A DNA stretch of 64,000 nt from Asterias amurensis (taxonomy: Eukaryota > Echinodermata > Asteroidea > Forcipulatida > Asteriidae): contig NC_092666.1 of the NCBI RefSeq assembly GCF_032118995.1, positions 8,816,501-8,880,500 of the forward strand. The letters are read 5' to 3'. A program made the translations under genes and the position numbers. The stretch's first letter is position 1. Each line of letters begins with the position of its first letter. Positions 58,766-64,000 of this stretch are shown piece after piece. The notes under the pieces are model-generated. The model saw only the letters and a list, made by a program, of their open reading frames with translations. It ran no database searches and had not been told where the DNA came from.

Positions 58766-59965
58766 ATGGATGTGTTGTCGTTTCTATCCTCTGCCTTCTC
58801 AGCCGTGACTGGGCTGAAGATCGACCCGCCACCGCCTGTCGGAACATGTCCAGAGTGTGGCAAGATCCACGACTCTAAAAGTAAAACCAATTCATTGTCA
58901 TGTTCAGCAGCATCACCAGCAGCAGCAGCATCAGCAGCAGCAGCAGCAACACCAGCAGCAGCAGCAGCAACACCAGCAGCAAGTCATGCTACTGCTTTCT
59001 TCGCCAAGCCGAATTCCAGACCTGGCGTGGAGCATGTGAGTGTAACAGACCTGGTGTATTTAACATACGGGATGATGCAGCCAACATCATCTGCAAGCAC
59101 CGATCACATTGATGCCAACTCGGTCCAACTGACAGTGCATATGTTGAAGAAGAAAGCGCAGGTTACGGTGGAGATTCGGGTCAACTCGACCGTCCAGGAT
59201 CTGCGAGCGGCAGCTGCTGTAAAACTTAAACTTTCGTCCCCTGACTACCTGATGCTCATCTTCAACAACGAGCAGCTTGCTGACCATCAGGATATCAATC
59301 AACTCGGTCTGACTTCAGACAGTTTTATCATCGGGAAAAGGTGCTTTCATCGGGGTGAGTCGATGGGGAAATTTGAGATAGATCCTACTTCACTTGACCC
59401 AAAATATGACTACGATCTGACCAGGGAGACCAAGCCTTTAGTTGGACAGACCTTCATGAGGGGTCAGTACCAATACGAGCGTCCGTACGGCTGGATGCGG
59501 ACAGCTTTAAAGGTCGTCGACGAGTACGAAGACAATACATGGCTTGGCCCGGATGGAATCCGGTCTGAGACAGCCACCGGCGAGTGGCCGGTTTCCTACC
59601 ACGGAACGTCGAAGCGGAACCTCCGTGGAATCGTCCAGGACGGTTTCAAAATCGGACCAAGAGATCGGTTCGGCCCAGCTATATACAGCAGTCCATCATT
59701 GGAGAACGTTGCTAAATATTACGCCTCGACGTTCACGTACCAAGGGAAGAGTTACTCACTCGCTCTGCAGAACAGGGTTAACCCGGAACATTTGATCGTC
59801 TACAAGCCCGACGTGACCGGTCTACCTGGTTTCCCGTACTGGTTGTCCACACAGCAAGATCCGGACCACGGAGGATATCACGTACGGCCATACGGGATTC
59901 TCACGCGTGAGGTTCGGGTTACTCCCGGTAGTAGCTTGATCGACTATGTCATGTCATTATTTTGA
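58766..59965 (+). CDS. UBL-ART gene 3: ubiquitin-like plus ADP-ribosyltransferase-like protein
   Basis: Intronless 399-residue protein starting MDVLSFLSSAFSAVTGLK, aligned to copies 1 and 2. An in-frame ATG at 58,712 lies upstream, but this start matches the family. CPECG lies at residues 28-32. Residues about 48-73 are alanine-rich, encoded by a GCA run. Residues about 120-193 are ubiquitin-like (TVHMLKKKAQVTVEI). The ART-like block has WLG, WPVSYHGT (YHGT 278-281), FGPAIYSSPS (Tyr307) and QNRVNP. Copies 1 and 2 read FGKGVY where this one reads FGPAIY. It also has a C-terminal extension, RVTPGSSLIDYVMSLF, not seen in the others. It is the most diverged of the three. A relic of an RTK lies on its 5' side, in the arrangement also seen for copies 1 and 2. 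Function unknown. Confidence 0.8.
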   Translation: MDVLSFLSSAFSAVTGLKIDPPPPVGTCPECGKIHDSKSKTNSLSCSAASPAAAASAAAAATPAAAAATPAASHATAFFAKPNSRPGVEHVSVTDLVYLTYGMMQPTSSASTDHIDANSVQLTVHMLKKKAQVTVEIRVNSTVQDLRAAAAVKLKLSSPDYLMLIFNNEQLADHQDINQLGLTSDSFIIGKRCFHRGESMGKFEIDPTSLDPKYDYDLTRETKPLVGQTFMRGQYQYERPYGWMRTALKVVDEYEDNTWLGPDGIRSETATGEWPVSYHGTSKRNLRGIVQDGFKIGPRDRFGPAIYSSPSLENVAKYYASTFTYQGKSYSLALQNRVNPEHLIVYKPDVTGLPGFPYWLSTQQDPDHGGYHVRPYGILTREVRVTPGSSLIDYVMSLF

Positions 59966-59975
59966 TTAGGGCCTA

Positions 59976-59981
59976 AATAAA
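59976..59981 (+). promoter_or_regulatory. Candidate poly(A) signal of UBL-ART gene 3
   Basis: AATAAA only about 10 bp after the stop codon (GGCCTAAATAAATC). Usable if the 3' UTR is very short. Confidence 0.3.
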
Positions 59982-60029
59982 TCATTTCAAAGCCCTGCCC
60001 GGTTAATAAATTAATGTATTTCACAAACA

Positions 60030-60540
60030 TATTATTTTGTATGCCGTCATGAACGTGCACACACTTCCTGAAGTACTGAGTTCCCTGGCAAGAGTATACA
60101 CTTGTAACGTCAACATCTTGATGTTTCAAAGTCTTCTTCTGCTTCTGTGTTTTTGTTTCGAATAACCAACAGAGAGTCATTCGCGAAAGAGTACAAACTG
60201 TGGATGTGTTGTCGTTTCTATCCTCTGCCTTCTCAGCCGTGACTGGGCTGAAGATCGACCCGCCACTTTGGTTCCAAGCCCAAAATGTGTTGCGCGGTCA
60301 CACACAACCAACATTTCCATCTATGCACGACGAAAACTGTACACGCTTGTAATGAACGAACGTAGGAGGGCGCTCTGTATTTCTGATTTCCGGATATACG
60401 AGCCCGATGTGACCGGTAGGTTTTCCGTACTGGTTGTCCCCACATCAAGATCCAGATCACGGGGGATACCACGTATACGGCCATACGGGATTCTCACGCG
60501 TGAGGCTCGGGTTACTCCTGGTCCGACTATTTCTTGTCAT
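60030..60540 (+). pseudogene. UBL-ART gene 4, internally deleted copy of gene 3
   Basis: Repeats the 5' region of gene 3 (GTTTCGAATAACCAACAGAG), then about 65 bp of coding sequence through LKIDPP, with the start ATG replaced by GTG at 60,200. About 130 bp of unrelated sequence follows, then the gene 3 tail from the Tyr-x-Pro-Asp-Val-Thr-Gly point through HVRPYGILTRE-like sequence (about 60,396-60,530). The ubiquitin-like part and YHGT block are gone. It is a tandem duplicate that lost its middle; the repeated upstream region argues against a retrocopy. Confidence 0.85.
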
Positions 60541-60559
60541 TTTTTTTTTTTTATTAAGG

Positions 60560-61795
60560 CCTAAAGAAATAAGCTCGGTTCCAAATAATGTCAAAAGCTG
60601 ATCGCGTTTTGAAAAAAAAATCGCCGACAACCGGAACGGTGCTCGGAGATTCTGTCCCCCAAATCTGAGAAGTTACATGTTGCCTTGGATCGGTCGAGTT
60701 GGTCTTTGAAAAGCGTTTGTAACTGTTTGTTATAAAATGCATATGATTGTAAAGGTTTGCTGAAATTTGAAGGAGAAAAAACAACATTCATGCTTCCTAA
60801 AACTTGAGGGAAAATTAATTTCCCAAAAATGTTACGTGACCTTTCGGATAACGAAATTCTATAGAGGCCTTTTAGGCATAGAAGACCGGTTCGTTGTTAT
60901 TCCACTTAAAAGTGACACGTACAGTTCATGTACACCAACTACATTTTTTAAACACAAATTATGCTATTGTATGAAATTATAATTTCATTTTACTGTATAT
61001 TTTTATTACTATAATTATGTCCTAGCCCATATTTTGGACACAAAATGATCACATAATCTGTAATACTAAATATTATGCAGAAATTTGAACACAAAAACAG
61101 AACGGTTGCATGCTTCCTCAAGCTTTAAAAAAATGAGTTTGCAAAAATTATTTGACATTTCGCATTATGAAAAATAGTAGACCTAAACGACTCTTTCGTT
61201 GTTATACTTTCTCACATTATTTTTTAGTTATTGCAAACCAAACCAAAATTCAGATTTCTTTCACTGATACATGCGTATAATATTAACACCGATATGTAAA
61301 TCCTATTTTTAACATTGCATTATCCTGAATATGTACGAAAAATTAAGTTAAAAATCATTAAAGTTCAAAGGGCTTTATTTAATTTATATATTGATAGATC
61401 ATTTTTCTAACAATTATGATTGAAATTTAAAATTGTGAAGTTATGCATTTCCATTACAACACATTATACAAGTCATGTGACCTTCAGTTAATTAATATAC
61501 TTTTTTTTCAAATTGAAATTCGAATTAACGCATACAAAAAATATAAGTCAATAACGAGAATTAAAAAATAATAATCATAATGTTAATAATAATTAGCGGT
61601 TTAACTTGCACTTGATTTCAATAATAGTAACAACAAACTTTGAGTTATGAAATTTGTAGACAATTAAATCGAAGATACCTCTTACTGATAATACGCAAAG
61701 TGCTAAGTTGCGACCGGTTACATTACATAAAATAAGATTGGGCTCTGGAGCAGGATGGTTCAAAAGAGGGCGCTATCAGAAGATGTTTGTACATA
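60560..61795. other. AT-rich flank of the UBL-ART 3/4 pair
   Basis: No gene seen. 60,770-61,500 matches 30,700-31,280 and, inverted, 42,500-43,450 (AAAACTTGAGGGAAAATTAA, then GGCCTTTTAGGCATAGAAG, GTACACCAACTAC). 61,680-61,720 resembles the flanks of genes A and B (GCAAAGTGCTAAGTTGCGAC against GCAAAGTGCTGAGTTGCAAC). Confidence 0.55.
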
Positions 61796-61951
61796 GGGTG
61801 CGTTCGATTAGCTTCCCCGGGTCGACCCCGGTGTGTAACGTTTTTTTTTTCCTAGGACGAACGTGTGCAGATATTTACCCACGTTCGTCATGGAAAAAAA
61901 ACCTGCCACACACCAGGTGGGTCGACCCAGGGAAGCTAAACGAACGCACCC
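61796..61951. repeat. Complete TIR element (GGGTGCGTTCG family)
   Basis: GGGTGCGTTCGATTAGCTTC at the left and GAAGCTAAACGAACGCACCC at the right; arms of about 35 bp include the mirrored CGGGTCGACCC and TGGGTCGACCCA. A second inner hairpin (ACGAACGTG...CACGTTCGT) is also present. It is a small non-autonomous DNA transposon. Confidence 0.8.
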
Positions 61952-63497
61952 ACAGTTTGCCATTAGAGGGAGGGCCGGAGGGGGGGGGGGGGGCAGATTC
62001 AAATTTTTTGGGACAAAAACTGATAACCCTTTCCATACAACCACGTTACTTCGAAGTGAAAATGATATACACAAATGTTGTATACTTTCAAAAGTCTTCT
62101 TCTTATTGGCCCACAAACCATTCGTTTTTAAAAGAATAGCGTAAAAGAATGTGTCCGACTCACTGCACTATAGACTATGTGACACTTGTTTACAATAAGT
62201 GTGACCTTGTACATTCTTCAAGTATTCTGGCAGGCACAATACTACACAGGTTCTATGGGAAAGTTGACATTTTGTGTCATAATTTCCACATAAAAGTTTT
62301 GAGATGTGCCCCCTTTCATCATATCAAAAGTTGATAAGAATTAGACAGTGCAATCTCCATAAAACATAAGATTTGATTATTTCTTCCATTAGGGTGTGTA
62401 CAAATCTTGCCTGCAGGAAGTCCAGGCTATGGCTCTTTTGTAAACATGTGCTGTCACAGGTCACATCGAGAGTGGTTCGATAATAATAGCATGGGAACTC
62501 GAAAACACTTGGTGGCAGCAGACTTAGTTATTCCTCGTTAAAAAATATAATTATGTTGGGGGGGGGGGGGGGCTAAACTGGGCTCGTCTGACAAATTAAT
62601 TATGACTGTATTACTTGTTATTTGTGTGTTATATTGCATGATGCGTACAGGAATAAACTTATGGACACAACTTGACTTATCTTGATTTGCTTCAATAAAT
62701 AAGTTTTATAATTTTGTTTGTATGTGTACTTAGATATTACAGGTAATTTAATAAGAGGATGAATGAAACTTGCTAGAGGGGCCATGGTTCCATTGTTTTA
62801 CTAGGCCGGTCACCACACCGTGCGCGAGCGGGCCCAATAACAAAAATTTCAACTAAGCCTGGGCCGGGTGCGCACAACACTTATTTTTGCGTCAGAAATT
62901 TCGCTTGGCATAAACAGATTCCTCAAAATTTCCAGTTATGCGACTGGTGCCCCAGTCATTTTTGCTTAGTAAAGACATTGAAAAGCAGTAGGGCCTGTTT
63001 TTGTTGCTAAATACAGCTATAGGGGGTTCCCCCTTGATTAATTTTCTCCATGATAAAATTCCATGTTGCAGTCTTCATCGCCCGTATGCACAGATTGCTA
63101 GCCATTATTATATATTGTTATTCCATTGTTTTGTGCAGGTTTTATGATGTAGTTCGGGGAAACCTAGTTCAATAAAAAGTAATTGGTAAATTATTAGTTC
63201 AGCTGATTTTTGTATGTTTTTATTCATCTGCATGCAGTTTACAAAAACATGATCCAAGTTTAGGGGCCTATAGTTGTTCTTCCCCGGCAGAACTATCGGT
63301 ATTTCAACTTTGACCTCCGAGCTTTTTGCATTTCTTGTTCCCGCTTTTACGTATGAAAAGAAGCATCCTCGTTTCTTGTCCCTCGATCCCGGCAGCGGTG
63401 ACACATTAACATTACACGTGACGAGGGTACGAGGACCACCCACTATGTCATGCCATTAAATGTGCACTAAAAACACTAAACACACTCCACAACCAAC
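61952..63497. other. Spacer before the next gene, no gene seen
   Basis: Holds G runs near 61,980 and 62,555, and the stretch CACTTGGTGGCAGCAGACTTAG near 62,507 shared with 55,577. A GGCCGGGTGCGCACAACAC stretch lies near 62,861. The RTK and UBL-ART family flanks are not recognisable here, so the duplicated block ends before this point. Confidence 0.45.
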
Positions 63498-63665
63498 ATG
63501 GCGCGGTTACGTTTTCCAGGTAGACCTGGCCAAAGATATGGCCGATCCCTCATCCGTTTCATGCCACACGAAGCCAGAAATTCACAGAAACTGTTCTTCA
63601 ATCTCACAGCTAATATCCAGAAGAATTTGAGGTGGTTTTATGATACCTTCGGTGATTCTGACGAG
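63498..63665 (+). CDS. Probable first coding exon of an unrecognised gene
   Basis: ATG in the context CAACATGGCG starts 56 codons (MARLRFPGRPGQRYGRSLIR...) and ends in DSDE followed by a strong GTAAGT donor. The first 20 residues are basic and lack acidic residues, as in mitochondrial presequences or RNA-binding tails; the exon continues with QKLFFNLTANIQ and LRWFYDTFGDSDE. It is unlike the RTK or UBL-ART genes. The rest of the gene lies to the right of the window. I do not recognise the family. Confidence 0.55.
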
Positions 63666-64000
63666 GTAAGTTCTCCAAATGACATGAGGCGATTTTGTTC
63701 TCCTTTCAAAGTTTCGGTCCTCAGCAAATGCCATGCACAAAGTACTTGTGAAACGAATGAAACGTTTCAAGTCGAACGTCACCATTTTACAATTTCGTTA
63801 ATTTGTAAATACTAACCCAGCTTACCAATTCTTATTGGCATAGTTTACTCCACCATTTGCAAATTTCAGAGAAGAATCGTAGAGGTTTGTCTTTTCAAAT
63901 TTCACCACTGAAAAATTTGCCTCCCAAAGCCAAACTTGATTTGCAAGTGTGTTTCATTTGTTTCATCATCTGATCATGTTCATCTGACATCAGTCAGTCA
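63666..64000 (+). other. Probable first intron of the gene starting at 63,498
   Basis: Begins GTAAGT and runs to the window edge without a recognisable acceptor and exon. No repeat family was identified. Confidence 0.4.

Noticed and set aside
59087-59302. Antisense frames opposite the UBL-ART genes
   Set aside because: They are shadows of the conserved sense coding sequence.

Overview
This is animal genomic DNA. The genes are split by GT-AG introns with consistent phases. The spacers are AT-rich and full of short inverted-repeat transposons, a tRNA-derived SINE, LINE and LTR relics, microsatellites and large tandem arrays. The gene content is Ig-domain receptor tyrosine kinases (RTKs) plus a ubiquitin-like/ADP-ribosyltransferase-like (UBL-ART) family. 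Together with the foldback elements, this fits a marine deuterostome invertebrate, most likely an echinoderm. That is an inference from style and family knowledge; no species was matched.

Left half (1-29,125, + strand): three tandem RTK genes. Gene A (from 117) enters from the left edge and shows only its kinase half. Genes B (6,185-16,070) and C (18,177-29,125) are complete on my exon model, with 741 and 755 residues. Their order is signal peptide, three Ig domains, one membrane helix, juxtamembrane exon, then a kinase split over eight exons. All catalytic motifs are present. Gene B also carries two broken Ig exons ahead of its working set. Gene C has an LTR-retrotransposon fragment with two tandem arrays in its first intron.

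Centre (29,126-45,000): an inverted duplication. UBL-ART gene 1 (31,753-32,868, -) and gene 2 (39,846-40,991, +) point away from each other across a 4.5 kb, 48-bp minisatellite (33,734-38,262). Outside them, matching 3' flanks lead to the last kinase exon of gene C on the left and of gene D on the right. The order is therefore RTK C, ART1, minisatellite, ART2, RTK D, in mirror image.

Right half (44,972-64,000): gene D (-) has a diverged ectodomain with three copies of its third Ig exon. Its kinase is nearly the same as in A-C, but frame changes near the 3' end indicate a decaying or truncated copy. A relic of a further RTK (gene E, 56,129-58,184, -) lies beside a third UBL-ART gene (58,766-59,965, +) and a deleted copy of it (60,030-60,540). 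An unrelated gene appears to begin at 63,498.

The repeated linkage of RTK, AT-rich flank and UBL-ART gene suggests one ancestral block that was copied several times. Variable Ig ectodomains on a nearly constant kinase, with rapid local duplication, resemble the behaviour of recognition or immune receptors. No function for the pair is shown by the sequence itself.
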